This document shows, piece after piece, positions 1 through 7,842 of a stretch of 51,343 nucleotides of DNA (position 1 is the first letter of the stretch; each line of letters starts with the position of its first letter). Origin of the DNA: Rhodoblastus sphagnicola (lineage in GTDB: Bacteria; Pseudomonadota; Alphaproteobacteria; Rhizobiales; Beijerinckiaceae). The notes under the pieces were generated by a model. That model did not search any database, had not been told where the DNA came from, and worked only from the letters and a program-made list of their open reading frames with translations. A program made the position numbers and the translations under genes. The stretch is from contig NZ_NHSJ01000063.1 of assembly GCF_002937075.1 (NCBI RefSeq), positions 1 through 51,343 on the forward strand. The letters are read 5' to 3'.

Positions 1-1015
1 CTTCGGCGCGAACGACCGGCGCCGGTTCGGCGCGCGGGGCCGGCGCGGCCTCCTCGTCGGACTCGCGCCCGGCGACCTGAGTCGCGCCGCGCCCCCCGGC
101 TTCGTCGATATGGGCCTCGATCAGCCGTTCCATATAGGCGTCGCGGGAGGGCGCGCTCTTGCCGCCCATCACCACGCTGATGAGATAGTGACCGTCGCGC
201 TTGACCGATGACAGCAGGTTGAAGCCGGAGGCGGCGGTATAGCCGGTCTTGATGCCGTCCATGCCCTCGACCCGGTCCATCAGATGGTTGTGGGTGTGGA
301 TGCGCTGGCCGTGGAAGGCGAATTCGTGCAGCGAGAAATAGCGATAATAGCGCGGGAAGCGCGCCTGGATCTCGCGGCCGAGGATGGCGAGGTCGTAGGC
401 CGTGGTGATCTGCTCGTTGTTGGGCAGGCCGGAGGCGTTGCGATAGAGCGTGTGCGTCATGCCGAGCGCATGGGCCTTGCGCGTCATCTCCTCGGCGAAG
501 TCGCTTTCGTTGCCGCCGACCGCTTCGGCGATGGCGACGGCGATGTCATTGGCCGATTTGGTGACGACAGCCTTGATGGCGTCCTCGACGCGGATGGTCG
601 AACCCGGCCGCAGGCCCAGTTTCGAGGGCGATTGCGCGGCGGCGTGGGCGGAAATCGGGATTTGGTCGTCGAGCGACAGCTTGCCCTTTTCCAACTGCTC
701 GAACAGCAGGTAAAGCGTCATCACCTTTGTGATGGAGGCGGGATGGCGGGGGGCGTGCTCGTTCATCGACCAGAGCACATGGCCGGAGCCGCCGTCCACG
801 ACGATAGCCGCGGTCGCGCTGCCCGCGACGGCGGCGTGGTTGTGAGGACCATGGTGACGCGCGGCATGCAGGTTGGCGTGAACGCGATGCCCGCCGTGAT
901 GATGATGACGGGCTTCAGCTTCGGTGGAGATCGCACTGGCGAGGAGGGCGATAAGGAAGCCGGAGAGAGCCGCGCGGGAGAGGAAGCGCGGGCCGCCGAA
1001 TGAACTCTGGAACAT
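1..1015 (-). CDS. D-alanyl-D-alanine carboxypeptidase (PBP5/DacA family), 3' end off window
   Basis: Periplasmic serine peptidase of the penicillin-binding protein 5 family, which trims the terminal D-Ala from peptidoglycan pentapeptides. The start at 1015 gives MFQSSFGGPRF, followed by a hydrophobic signal segment and then a His-rich linker (a HHHH run). All three family motifs are readable: SxxK as SITK, SxN as SAN, and KTG inside GIKTGYTAASGF. The C-terminal part is Ala/Pro/Glu-rich and continues beyond base 1, so the length and any membrane anchor cannot be judged. It is divergent from the phasin gene and shares its structured upstream region. Family assignment is secure; which paralogue (dacA, dacC or dacF-like) is not. 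Confidence 0.9.
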   Translation of the reverse strand, partial: MFQSSFGGPRFLSRAALSGFLIALLASAISTEAEARHHHHGGHRVHANLHAARHHGPHNHAAVAGSATAAIVVDGGSGHVLWSMNEHAPRHPASITKVMTLYLLFEQLEKGKLSLDDQIPISAHAAAQSPSKLGLRPGSTIRVEDAIKAVVTKSANDIAVAIAEAVGGNESDFAEEMTRKAHALGMTHTLYRNASGLPNNEQITTAYDLAILGREIQARFPRYYRYFSLHEFAFHGQRIHTHNHLMDRVEGMDGIKTGYTAASGFNLLSSVKRDGHYLISVVMGGKSAPSRDAYMERLIEAHIDEAGGRGATQVAGRESDEEAAPAPRAEPAPVVRAE

Positions 1016-1349
1016 ACACCAATCCCGGTACTGAACTGACGCAACGCCCGCCTGCAAGAGGGTGGACGACAACTTAAGTCAAATTATCCCCAATGCAGTT
1101 ACTTGCCGGTTAAGGGGCTTGCTGAAGAGAAGGTTAACTTCAGCGTGGCGGAAATGAACAGAAGGTTAACTTCTGTGCAGCGAAAATGACTGAATGGTTA
1201 ACTTGCATCAGACGAAAGTCGCAGGAACAGAAATGGTGCAGCGCACAATTAATTATTGACAAATTTGTGCAGTGCATATAAAACTTTATCGAGAGCACGG
1301 GAACCGCGTTCTCGTCAAATTTACAAGCCGCAAAACGATGGGTGTCCAA
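1016..1349. promoter_or_regulatory. Divergent regulatory region between the carboxypeptidase and phasin genes
   Basis: No gene is visible here. It holds three copies of GGTTAACTT starting at 1132, 1164 and 1196, an exact 32-base period. It also holds two TGCAGYGCA sites at 1237-1245 and 1268-1276, with a partial third copy (TGCAGCGAA) at 1176. A promoter-like TTGACA at 1256-1261 is followed by AT-rich TATAAAAC at 1277-1284, which gives 15-17 base spacing depending on the hexamer chosen. One TGCAGYGCA site lies between these -35 and -10 candidates and the other just upstream of the -35. Confidence 0.6.
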
Positions 1350-1697
1350 ATGGCTATCAACTTCGAAGACTACCAGAAGACGAGCAAGGAACAGTTGGAA
1401 GCCCTTCAGGCTTCCGCCGTCGAAGTTTCCAAGCAGATCCAGGCGATCGCCGCCGAAAACACCGAATTCGCCAAGAAGACTCTCGAACATGGTTCGGCCT
1501 TCGTTGAGAAGCTGCTCGGCGTGACCAAGTTCGAAGACGCGCTGGCGTTGCAGCAGGATTACGCCAAGGCCTCCTACGAAGGCTTTGTCGCGCAGGCGAC
1601 CAAGCTCGGCGAGCTCTATGCCAATGTCGCCAAGGAAGCCTACAAGCCGATTGAAGGCGCCATCTCCAAGGTTCAGTCCACCGTCTCCACGTCGTAA
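1350..1697 (+). CDS. Phasin family protein
   Basis: Small amphipathic protein that coats polyhydroxyalkanoate granules. The start at 1350 reads MAINFEDYQKTSKEQLEAL; an in-frame ATG at 1338 would add MGVQ. The protein of about 115 residues is almost entirely helical, rich in Ala, Glu and Lys, without Cys or membrane segments. It has the typical phasin patterns (SKQIQAIAAENTEFAKK, FVEKLLGVTKFEDALALQQDY). The conserved start of the family (F-x-x-Y-x-K) is present. It is monocistronic: its own promoter region lies upstream and a hairpin terminator follows at 1752. Phasin genes are usually repressed by PhaR, which fits the TGC-rich sites in the promoter. Confidence 0.9.
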   Translation: MAINFEDYQKTSKEQLEALQASAVEVSKQIQAIAAENTEFAKKTLEHGSAFVEKLLGVTKFEDALALQQDYAKASYEGFVAQATKLGELYANVAKEAYKPIEGAISKVQSTVSTS

Positions 1698-1751
1698 TCC
1701 GCGTTTCCGCCACGAGACCCCTTGGGGGTCGAGGGCGGGTGAGGTCTGAAG

Positions 1752-1786
1752 CGCCCGGTTCGACGTGTTGTCGGGCCGGGCGTTTT
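1752..1786 (+). terminator. Rho-independent terminator of the phasin gene
   Basis: CGCCCGG (1752-1758) pairs with CCGGGCG (1776-1782) and is followed directly by TTTT. It lies 55 bases after the phasin stop. Confidence 0.75.
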
Positions 1787-1820
1787 ATTTGGCGCGGGGT
1801 TTTCAGCCAATTTTCGGCCT

Positions 1821-1925
1821 GAGCAGGATTTCCGAAAAGTGGCCGCCGGTTTTCGGATTAGAATCCTGCTCAAACAGCGAAGTCTCAGCAAACATTCGTT
1901 GGCGCGCCAAAGAATGCTCGCTGAG
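1821..1925. repeat. Composite intergenic hairpin repeat
   Basis: Two adjacent stem-loops. The first pairs GAGCAGGATTTCCGAAAA (1821-1838) with the imperfect complement ending AATCCTGCTC (1850-1871). The second pairs CTCAGC (1884-1889) with GCTGAG (1920-1925) through CATTC/GAATG arms, around the central palindrome TTGGCGCGCCAA (1899-1910). It has the form of a dispersed palindromic element rather than a simple terminator. Confidence 0.7.
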
Positions 1926-2272
1926 GTCCGCTTTTCGCCAAGTTCGCAATTCATGCTCACGCAATTGATGTTCAAAACGCCCAAAACTTGGGCAGGCGCC
2001 GGCCCTCAATCGCGCCCGTCCCGCGCCGCGTCCTGCTTCGGACAAGGCCCCGGAGGGATCCTCGACCCTTGCGAATGCGCGGGGGCTTGTTCGGTTGCAC
2101 GGGGGGATGGCCGAAAATGTTTTTCAAACCTCTGGCGGCGGCGCGACACGGCGCATAAATTGCTAGTCAGGGTGTAACGGCTGAGCGACTTTGCCGTTCA
2201 GGAGTAACCCGGAGGCGGCGCGCGGCGCCACGCGAGATGAAGTGGGTATGCGGCGTGTTGGAGAGGAATACC

Positions 2273-2737
2273 GTGACAGTTCTGACCTCCCGTTCGAGCA
2301 TCGCCGCCCGGCTTTCGGCCGGAAGCGACCTTTTGCGGGACGACCGGGCTCCGAGCTCCGCCGGTCTGGTTGAAATGGACCGGCGCCCCATGGGAGCCGG
2401 TAAGGGCGGACGAAAAAACCCGGGCGAGGGCGCCGGTTCCGGCTCCGGGACTGCGGTCATCACCCGGAGCAAGTCTCAGACGCAACGACCCTCGATGTAC
2501 CGGGTTCTGCTGCTGAACGATGACTACACGCCGATGGAATTCGTGGTCGGCGTGCTCTGCACTTTTTTCCACAAGACGCTCGAGGACGCCGAGCGGATCA
2601 TGTGGCAGGTCCACACTAACGGCGTCGGGGAATGCGGAGTCTATACCTATGAGGTCGCCGACACCAAGGTGACGCAGGTCATGGATCACGCGCGCAAGCA
2701 TCAGCATCCGCTGCAATGCGTCATGGAAAAGAAGTGA
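2273..2737 (+). CDS. clpS: ATP-dependent Clp protease adaptor ClpS
   Basis: Adaptor that binds N-degron substrates and delivers them to ClpAP. The conserved core (roughly the last 85 residues) has the N-degron pocket signature [12 protein letters not shown], the MWQVHTNG helix, [11 protein letters not shown] and the C-terminal HPLQCVMEK. Start choice is difficult. GTG at 2273 has a good GGAGAGG ribosome site 6-7 bases upstream but gives a long Ser/Arg-rich leader. ATG at 2375 or 2390 gives a more usual length but lacks a clear site, and ATG at 2237 is also in frame. The stop is 10 bases before clpA, so the two are cotranscribed. The core is certain; the N-terminus is not. Confidence 0.93.
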   Translation: MTVLTSRSSIAARLSAGSDLLRDDRAPSSAGLVEMDRRPMGAGKGGRKNPGEGAGSGSGTAVITRSKSQTQRPSMYRVLLLNDDYTPMEFVVGVLCTFFHKTLEDAERIMWQVHTNGVGECGVYTYEVADTKVTQVMDHARKHQHPLQCVMEKK

Positions 2738-2747
2738 GGTCCAGCCT

Positions 2748-5135
2748 ATGCCGTCCTTCTCGCGCAATCTTGAACAGACTCTTCATCGGGCCCTGGCGGC
2801 CGCTTCCGAGCGCCGCCACGAATATGCGACGCTCGAACACCTCCTCCTGAGCCTGCTCGACGACGCCGACGCGGCGGCGGTCATGCGCGCCTGTTCGGTC
2901 GACCTCGACGTGCTGCGCAAGAGCCTGGTCACCTATATCGAGCACGAACTCGCCAATCTCGCCACCGACCTGCACGAGGATCCCAAACCGACCTCGGGCT
3001 TCCAGCGCGTGATCCAGCGCGCCGTGATCCATGTCCAGTCCTCGGGCCGCGAGGAGGTCACCGGCGCCAATGTGCTGGTCGCCATCTTCGCCGAGCGCGA
3101 GAGCCACGCCGCCTATTTCCTGCAAGAGCAGGACATGACCCGCTATGACGCGGTCAATTACATCAGCCACGGCATCGCCAAGCGGCCGGGCATGAACGAC
3201 GCGTCGAAAACCCCGCGCGGCGTCGAGGAAGAGGAAAAGGTCGAGCGCGCCAGCGACGCGCCGAAGGACCACGAAAAGAAGAAGGAAACCGCGCTCGAGG
3301 CCTATTGCATCAACCTCAACAACAAGGCGCGCGACGGCCGCATCGATCCGCTGATCGGCCGCGAATCCGAGGTTTTACGCGCCATACAGGTTCTCTGCCG
3401 TCGGCATAAGAACAACCCGCTGCTGGTCGGCGATCCCGGCGTCGGCAAGACCGCCATCGCCGAAGGTTTGGCGCGGAAAATCGTCAAGGGCGAGACGCCG
3501 GAAGTGCTGCTCGGCGCCACCGTCTATTCGCTCGACATGGGCGCGCTGCTGGCCGGCACGCGCTACCGCGGCGATTTCGAGGAGCGCCTCAAGCAGGTGA
3601 TGAAGGAGATCGAGCAGCACAAGAAGGCGATCCTGTTCATCGACGAAATCCATACGGTGATCGGCGCCGGCGCCACCTCCGGCGGCTCGATGGACGCCTC
3701 CAACCTGCTCAAGCCCGCGCTGGCCCAGGGCGGCCTGCGCTGCATCGGCTCGACCACCTACAAGGAATTCCGGCAATATTTCGAGAAGGACCGCGCGCTG
3801 GTCCGCCGCTTCCAGAAGATCGACGTCAACGAGCCGACGATCCCCGACACGATCGAAATCCTCAAGGGCCTCAAGCCCTATTTCGAGGAGTTCCACAAGC
3901 TGCGCTACACCAATGACGCCATCAAGGCGGCGGTGGAGCTGTCGGCCCGCTACATCCACGACCGCAAGCTGCCGGACAAGGCGATCGACGTGATCGACGA
4001 GACCGGCGCCTCGCAGATGCTCGTCACCGAGGCCAAGCGCAAGCGCATCATCGGCGTCAAGGAGATCGAGGCGACGGTCGCCACCATGGCGCGGATTCCA
4101 CCCAAGAGTGTGTCCAAGGACGACGCCGAGGTTCTGCAAAACCTCGAAACCTCGCTCGGCCGGGTGGTCTATGGCCAGAACACCGCGATCAAGGTTCTGA
4201 CCTCGGCGATAAAACTCTCCCGCGCCGGCCTGCGCGACGGCGAGAAGCCGATCGGCTGCTATCTGTTCTCCGGCCCGACCGGCGTCGGCAAGACCGAAGT
4301 CGCCAACCAACTCGCCAAGTCGCTCGGCGTCGAAATGGTGCGCTTCGACATGTCGGAATATATGGAGCGCCACACCGTGTCGCGCCTGCTCGGGGCGCCT
4401 CCCGGCTATGTCGGCTTCGAGCAGGGCGGGTTGCTGACCGACGCCATCGACCAGCATCCCCATTGCGTGCTGCTGCTCGACGAGATCGAGAAGGCCCACC
4501 CGGATCTCTACAACATCCTGTTGCAGGTGATGGACCACGGCAAGCTCACCGATCACAATGGCAAGCAGATCAACTTCCGCAACGTCATTTTGATCATGAC
4601 CACCAATGCCGGCGCGGCTGAAATGGCGAAATCCGCCTTCGGCTTCACCCGCTCCAAGCGCGAAGGCGAGGATATCGACGCGATCAACCGCATGTTCGCG
4701 CCGGAATTCCGCAACCGTCTCGACGCGGTCGTGCCGTTCGGCCGCCTGCCGGCCGAGGTCATCGCCAAGGTGGTGGACAAGTTCGTGATCCAGCTGGAGG
4801 CGCAACTCGCCGACCGCCATGTCGCGATCGAACTCTCCGACGAGGCGCGCGCCTGGCTGGTGGAGCGCGGCTATGACGAGGCCATGGGCGCCCGCCCGAT
4901 GGCGCGGGTGATCCAGACCCACATCAAGACGCCGCTCGCCGACGAAGTGCTGTTCGGCCGGCTCAAGCATGGCGGCACGGTGCGGGTGGTGGTGTCCGGC
5001 GAGGGCGTGGATGCGGAACTCGCCTTCGTCTATCCCGACGGCCCGGTGCTGCCGCGTCCCGACAAGGAGATCGAGGCGCGCAAGACCACGCGCAAGGGCA
5101 AGGGCGCGACCGAGCCCGAGAAGATGGCCGAGTAA
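2748..5135 (+). CDS. clpA: ATP-dependent Clp protease ATP-binding subunit ClpA
   Basis: Hexameric AAA+ unfoldase that threads substrates into ClpP. It is 795 residues, close to the usual length. The N-terminal Clp_N repeat domain (about 1-145) binds ClpS. An acidic/Lys-rich linker follows, then D1 with Walker A GDPGVGKT near residue 228 and Walker [10 protein letters not shown], and D2 with Walker A GPTGVGKT near residue 510 and Walker [11 protein letters not shown]. The C-terminal D2-small domain has the sensor-2 region [15 protein letters not shown]. The C-terminus is Lys/Glu-rich. It follows clpS directly and is closed by a strong terminator at 5156. Confidence 0.97.
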   Translation: MPSFSRNLEQTLHRALAAASERRHEYATLEHLLLSLLDDADAAAVMRACSVDLDVLRKSLVTYIEHELANLATDLHEDPKPTSGFQRVIQRAVIHVQSSGREEVTGANVLVAIFAERESHAAYFLQEQDMTRYDAVNYISHGIAKRPGMNDASKTPRGVEEEEKVERASDAPKDHEKKKETALEAYCINLNNKARDGRIDPLIGRESEVLRAIQVLCRRHKNNPLLVGDPGVGKTAIAEGLARKIVKGETPEVLLGATVYSLDMGALLAGTRYRGDFEERLKQVMKEIEQHKKAILFIDEIHTVIGAGATSGGSMDASNLLKPALAQGGLRCIGSTTYKEFRQYFEKDRALVRRFQKIDVNEPTIPDTIEILKGLKPYFEEFHKLRYTNDAIKAAVELSARYIHDRKLPDKAIDVIDETGASQMLVTEAKRKRIIGVKEIEATVATMARIPPKSVSKDDAEVLQNLETSLGRVVYGQNTAIKVLTSAIKLSRAGLRDGEKPIGCYLFSGPTGVGKTEVANQLAKSLGVEMVRFDMSEYMERHTVSRLLGAPPGYVGFEQGGLLTDAIDQHPHCVLLLDEIEKAHPDLYNILLQVMDHGKLTDHNGKQINFRNVILIMTTNAGAAEMAKSAFGFTRSKREGEDIDAINRMFAPEFRNRLDAVVPFGRLPAEVIAKVVDKFVIQLEAQLADRHVAIELSDEARAWLVERGYDEAMGARPMARVIQTHIKTPLADEVLFGRLKHGGTVRVVVSGEGVDAELAFVYPDGPVLPRPDKEIEARKTTRKGKGATEPEKMAE

Positions 5136-5155
5136 AACCATCCGCGACATGACCA

Positions 5156-5181
5156 GGCGCCCGGCAGTCCGGGCGCCTTTT
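5156..5181 (+). terminator. Rho-independent terminator of clpS-clpA
   Basis: A perfect 9-bp stem (GGCGCCCGG with CCGGGCGCC), a CAGT loop and a TTTT tail, 20 bases after the clpA stop. Confidence 0.9.
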
Positions 5182-5206
5182 CGTTAAGCTTTGGATGGGT
5201 TAGACC

Positions 5207-5260
5207 TTGAGCAATTTTCTCGCGAAGCGGATGCCGTTTCGCGTTAAGAAAATGCGAAAC
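5207..5260 (+). repeat. Dispersed intergenic repeat, copy 1
   Basis: Shares the words GCGAAGCGGATGCCG and AAGAAAATGCG with copies near 7698, 13842 and 16742. The reading frame of the next gene runs back through this element, which argues for a start downstream of it. Confidence 0.65.
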
Positions 5261-5287
5261 CGCGCCGCGCGGCGGCGCACTCCCGGA

Positions 5288-5941
5288 ATGTTGGATTTTT
5301 GCGTGATGACTGGTGATGTTGGTCTCGTGGATGAGGTTCTCAAGCGCCTCGATCGGTCGTCGCCGGACAAGCTGCTGAGGTCGATCGCCGCCGAAATCGC
5401 TCGGGCGCACGAGGCGGTCGCCCTGTGCAACGACAGGCTGGCGGCGATCGAGGCCGGCGCCGTCGCGCCGCCGCCCGAGGCGCCGCGCTTCGTTGCCCTG
5501 GACGCGGAACGGGATTTCTCCGCCATGCAAGGCTTCCATCAACTTGAGCTTTCCGGCGACGGCCTCCCCATGCGCTGGACCGGGCCGGGCGCGGAGTTCC
5601 AGTTCGAATTCACGGTCGCGCGCGAAACCGCCGCGCCGTTCGCGCTGCGCTTCCTGAAATTTTACGCGCCGAGCAAGCCGCTGGCCCTGCGCGCCGAGGT
5701 CGATGGCGTCGAGATCGCCGTCGCCTTGGAGCCCCAGCGCGTCGGCGGATTCGTCGCGCGGGGCGAATTGCCGCCGCGCGCGGAGCGCGGCCCGACAGTG
5801 CTGCGATTCGCTTGCCCGAAGACGCGCTCGCCGCGCGACGACGGTTTTGACGACGATCGCGTGCTCGGCTTGCTGTTCCTGCGGCTGGAGGTTGGCGTGG
5901 CCGAAAGCGCCGCCGGGGAAATGTCCGGCGCTTCAAACTGA
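5288..5941 (+). CDS. Protein of unknown function
   Basis: I do not recognise this protein. The frame is open from 5207 but its first part is a dispersed repeat, so I place the start at 5288 (MLDFCVMTGD) with 5306 (MTGDVGLVDEV) as an alternative. The product is about 215 residues and soluble. An N-terminal helical part (RLDRSSPDKLLRSIAAEIA) is followed by a beta-rich part containing MRWTGPGAEFQFEF, LRFLKFY, RAEVDGVEIAVAL and LLFLRLEVGV. This could be a jelly-roll or carbohydrate-binding-like fold; that is inference from the alternating beta pattern only. Codon use matches its neighbours. It stands alone between the clpA terminator and a stem-loop at 5977. Confidence 0.7.
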   Translation: MLDFCVMTGDVGLVDEVLKRLDRSSPDKLLRSIAAEIARAHEAVALCNDRLAAIEAGAVAPPPEAPRFVALDAERDFSAMQGFHQLELSGDGLPMRWTGPGAEFQFEFTVARETAAPFALRFLKFYAPSKPLALRAEVDGVEIAVALEPQRVGGFVARGELPPRAERGPTVLRFACPKTRSPRDDGFDDDRVLGLLFLRLEVGVAESAAGEMSGASN

Positions 5942-5976
5942 TCGGCCCGCCCGGGATTTCGCCAAAAGACCAAGTC

Positions 5977-6000
5977 CGCCCCGGTTTGCAAGCCGGGGCG
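5977..6000 (+). terminator. Stem-loop after the unknown gene
   Basis: CGCCCCGG (5977-5984) pairs perfectly with CCGGGGCG (5993-6000) around TTTGCAAG. There is only a weak T-rich stretch afterwards, so it may be a terminator or just a structured leader of the next gene. Confidence 0.45.
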
Positions 6001-6063
6001 ACATGTTTAATGTCCTCCCTCAATGAAAACGCCGGGCCCGTTCCGGCGGAGGGAGACGATTTG

Positions 6064-7698
6064 ATGAGTGACGCTTTTTCCATCGGTCTTGATCGCAACG
6101 ACGCCAATTTCGCCCCGCTTACCCCAATCAGTTTTCTCAACCGCGCCGCTTTCGTGTTCCCCGAAAAACCGTCCGTGGTCTATGGCGCGCGCCGGTTCAC
6201 CTGGAAGGAAACCGCCGCGCGCTGCCGGCGCCTCGCCTCGGCGCTGCGCAAAAGGGGGATCGGCAAGAACGACACCGTCGCGGTAATGCTGCCCAACATT
6301 CCCGCGCTGTATGAGGCCCATTTCGGCATTCCCATGGCCGGCGCTGTGCTGAACGCGCTCAACACCCGCCTCGACGCCGAGGCCATCGCCTTCATGCTCG
6401 ACCACGGCGAGGCGAAAATCCTGCTCACCGACCGCGAGTTTTCAAAAATCGTCGGCAAGGCGCTCACGCTGATGAGCGGCCAGAAGCCGCTGGTGATCGA
6501 CGTGGATGATGCGACCTTTTCCGGCGGCGCGTTCCTGGGCGAAATCGAATATGAAACCTTCCTCGCCGAGGGCGACGAAAGCTTCCAGCCGGAAAAACTC
6601 GCTGACGAGTGGGACGCCATCGCGCTGAACTACACGTCGGGCACCACCGGCAATCCCAAGGGCGTGGTCTATCACCATCGCGGCGCCTATCTGAACGGCG
6701 TCAACAACATCGTGTCCTGGGGCATGCCGCCGCACGCGGTCTATCTGTGGACCCTGCCGATGTTCCATTGCAACGGCTGGTGCTTCCCCTGGACCACGGC
6801 CGCCAACGCCGGGGTCAACGTCTGCCTGCGCCGCGTCGATCCCAAGACGATCTTCGAGCTGATCCGCACCGAAAAAGTCACGCATATGTGCGGCGCGCCG
6901 ATCGTCTATGGCATGATGATCAACGCCGATCCAAAAGACCATGTCGGCATCGACCACAAGGTGGAAGGCCTGATCGCGGGCGCGGCCCCACCGGCGGCGA
7001 TCATCGAGGGCGCCGAAAAAATCGGCATTTCCATCACCCATGTCTACGGCCTGACCGAAACCTACGGCCCAGCTTCCGTCTGCGCCAAGCAGGCCGAATG
7101 GGACGCCGAGCCGCTGGCCCGCCGCGCCGAACTGAACGGCCGCCAGGGCGTCACCAGCCTGCTGCAAGAGGACATTGACGTGGTCGATCTCGTCGCGTTC
7201 AAGCCGGTGCCGCACGACGGCCAGACCATGGGCGAGATCGTGTTTCGCGGCAATATCGTGATGAAGGGCTATCTCAAGAACCTGCGCGCGACGCAGGAGT
7301 GCTTCGCCGGCGGCTGGTTCCGCACCGGCGACCTCGCGGTGATCGAGCCGGACGGCTATGTCAAGATCAAGGACCGCTCCAAGGACATCATCATTTCCGG
7401 CGGCGAGAACATTTCCTCGCTGGAGGTGGAGGACGTGCTCTACCGCCACAAGGACGTGCTGGCGGCCGCCGTCGTGGCCACGCCCGACGACAAATGGGGC
7501 GAGGTCCCCTGCGCCTTCATCGAATTGCGCGAGGGCGCGGAGCCGACGCAGGATGAGTTGCTCGACCATTGCCGCACGCATCTGGCCCGGTTCAAGGTGC
7601 CGAAATTGTTCGTCTTCGGCGCGCTGCCGAAAACCTCGACCGGAAAAATCCAGAAATTCATCTTGCGCGAAAAAGCCAAATCCGCCGAAGCGATCTAG
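6064..7698 (+). CDS. AMP-forming acyl-CoA synthetase (DmdB / medium-chain type)
   Basis: Activates a carboxylic acid to its CoA thioester through an acyl-adenylate. The start at 6064 follows GGAGGGAG, giving 544 residues, which is standard. It has the P-loop YTSGTTGNPKG (near 190), the A5-like HVYGLTETYGP, TGDLA(V)IEPDGYVKIKDRSKD hinge region, SGGENISS, and the catalytic lysine motif TSTGKIQKF near 522-530. The closest functional relatives are acyl-CoA ligases of the 3-methylmercaptopropionate (DmdB) and medium-chain fatty acid groups; substrate cannot be read from sequence. An acyl-CoA dehydrogenase lies 144 bases downstream on the same strand, which suggests consecutive steps of beta-oxidation or of sulfur-acid catabolism. 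Confidence 0.9.
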   Translation: MSDAFSIGLDRNDANFAPLTPISFLNRAAFVFPEKPSVVYGARRFTWKETAARCRRLASALRKRGIGKNDTVAVMLPNIPALYEAHFGIPMAGAVLNALNTRLDAEAIAFMLDHGEAKILLTDREFSKIVGKALTLMSGQKPLVIDVDDATFSGGAFLGEIEYETFLAEGDESFQPEKLADEWDAIALNYTSGTTGNPKGVVYHHRGAYLNGVNNIVSWGMPPHAVYLWTLPMFHCNGWCFPWTTAANAGVNVCLRRVDPKTIFELIRTEKVTHMCGAPIVYGMMINADPKDHVGIDHKVEGLIAGAAPPAAIIEGAEKIGISITHVYGLTETYGPASVCAKQAEWDAEPLARRAELNGRQGVTSLLQEDIDVVDLVAFKPVPHDGQTMGEIVFRGNIVMKGYLKNLRATQECFAGGWFRTGDLAVIEPDGYVKIKDRSKDIIISGGENISSLEVEDVLYRHKDVLAAAVVATPDDKWGEVPCAFIELREGAEPTQDELLDHCRTHLARFKVPKLFVFGALPKTSTGKIQKFILREKAKSAEAI

Positions 7699-7752
7699 AG
7701 CATTTTCAAGCGAAGCAGACCAGGCTGGTGTGAAGGCGATGTGATAAGAAAA
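7698..7752 (+). repeat. Dispersed intergenic repeat, copy 2 (degenerate)
   Basis: Begins with GAGCATTTTCAAGCGAAG directly at the synthetase stop codon and then decays. It has the same 5' half as the copies near 13842 and 16742. Confidence 0.5.
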
Positions 7753-7780
7753 CTACGTTAAAACAATATACGAGGTGGGT

Positions 7781-7809
7781 TTTCTCATGTTTCGGCGAAA
7801 CGTGAGAAA
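7781..7809. repeat. Inverted repeat before the acyl-CoA dehydrogenase
   Basis: TTTCTCATGTTTCG pairs with CGAAACGTGAGAAA (one mismatch, very short loop). It may be a dispersed hairpin or an operator of the next gene, 34 bases downstream. Confidence 0.5.
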
Positions 7810-7842
7810 GCTCTGGTAACTTCAGGAATTCTGGGAGCCGTC

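Larger units (their letters stand above)
1698..2236. other. Long intergenic region with hairpins, no gene seen
   Basis: The left part holds the phasin terminator and a composite hairpin repeat (1821-1925). From about 1980 to 2236 the sequence is GC-rich and has no convincing reading frame with its own ribosome binding site. It presumably carries the clpS promoter, but no clear -35/-10 pair stands out. Confidence 0.5.

Noticed and set aside
1132-1205. Three-unit direct repeat as a mini CRISPR or replication iteron
   Set aside because: The units are only nine bases with related but not unique spacers, and no rep or cas gene is present. Regulatory boxes are a better explanation.
3375-5150. Very long minus-strand open frame opposite clpA
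   Set aside because: It is antisense to a certain gene in GC-rich DNA, where the opposite frame stays open because of codon bias. Its translation (runs of Ala, Gly, Arg, Leu, Val) has no domain sense.
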